The notes below the pieces were generated by a model that saw nothing but the letters and a program-made list of their open reading frames with translations, made no database searches and had not been told where the DNA came from. This document shows, in pieces, positions 63,927 through 64,000 of a stretch of DNA of 64,000 nucleotides. The DNA comes from JALZAI01 sp038207565 (lineage in GTDB: Bacteria > Actinomycetota > Actinomycetes > Mycobacteriales > Jatrophihabitantaceae), in NCBI GenBank assembly GCA_038207565.1, contig JBBQZQ010000004.1, positions 1 to 64,000 of the forward strand, written 5' to 3'. Position 1 is the stretch's first letter; every line of letters starts with the position of its first letter. The translations under genes and the position numbers were made by a program.

Positions 63927-64000
63927 GCGCGGCCCGCACGGGAACCAACCGCAGCACCACGTCAGGCAAGGTGCTGCTCGCCGGCGTAGAGGTTGAACCG
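63923..64000 (+). CDS. partial gene at the window end, probably molybdenum cofactor related
   Basis: From GTG 63923 a frame stays open to the last base (26 codons: SAARTGTNRSTTSGKVLLAG and on). The GTGA overlap with the DUF6457 stop supports the start. Too little sequence to name it; moeA or fdhD would be candidates by position only. Confidence 0.5.
   Translation, partial: MSAARTGTNRSTTSGKVLLAGVEVEP

Overview
The window is high-GC actinobacterial chromosome made almost entirely of core genes. It opens with the 5' part of a 16S rRNA gene of actinobacterial type. Gene order (aroC-K-B-Q-efp-nusB, pyrR-B-C-carAB-K-D-F, gmk-rpoZ-coaBC-metK-priA, def-fmt-rsmB-rpe, rib, hisE-hisG, infC-rpmI-rplT-pheST-argCJBDFRGH-mpg-tyrS) is that of free-living actinomycetes. 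Overlaps of GTGA/ATGA type, GTG starts and TANNNT-plus-7-nt leaderless promoters fit this group. I would not place it below the phylum or class; a Frankiales/Sporichthyales/Jatrophihabitantales-like lineage is only a guess.

Nearly everything is read from the minus strand, so transcription runs from high to low coordinates. From the right end: molybdenum cofactor genes (mobA, DUF6457, a cut-off third gene, plus strand); a frameshifted prepilin peptidase remnant; zwf; the shikimate operon aroC-aroK-aroB-aroQ, interrupted between aroC and aroK by 21-bp repeats and a large hairpin; a TauE/SafE permease; efp and nusB; the complete de novo pyrimidine operon behind a PyrR-binding leader; then a 5-kb inserted block (2OG-Fe(II) oxygenase on minus; aldo/keto reductase, pntB and pntA on plus) standing where the nucleoid protein gene mihF usually lies, next to a Ser/Thr-kinase remnant; then gmk-rpoZ-coaBC-metK-priA, a potassium channel, def-fmt-rsmB-rpe, ribD-ribE-ribBA-ribH, a sugar-catabolism islet (xylulokinase, SorC regulator, decayed alcohol dehydrogenase), hisE-hisG with a PH-domain membrane protein, acetate uptake and activation (satP-acsA), a DUF1844/DUF72 pair, the infC-rpmI-rplT operon with an AUC-initiated infC, trmH, pheS-pheT, the arginine cluster argC-J-B-D-F-R-G-H, mpg, tyrS, and finally the rrn promoter, boxA leader and 16S.

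The modules cover arginine, UMP, riboflavin, chorismate, two histidine steps and the translation initiation/formylation cycle. Accessory material is confined to a few junctions: hisE/ribH, pyrF/gmk, aroC/prepilin peptidase and aroK/aroC. Three of these hold pseudogenes or repeats, so the otherwise conserved chromosome backbone has been broken at specific seams. Two insertions carry NADPH-supplying genes (zwf, pntAB). No CRISPR array, transposase, phage gene or tRNA was recognised.
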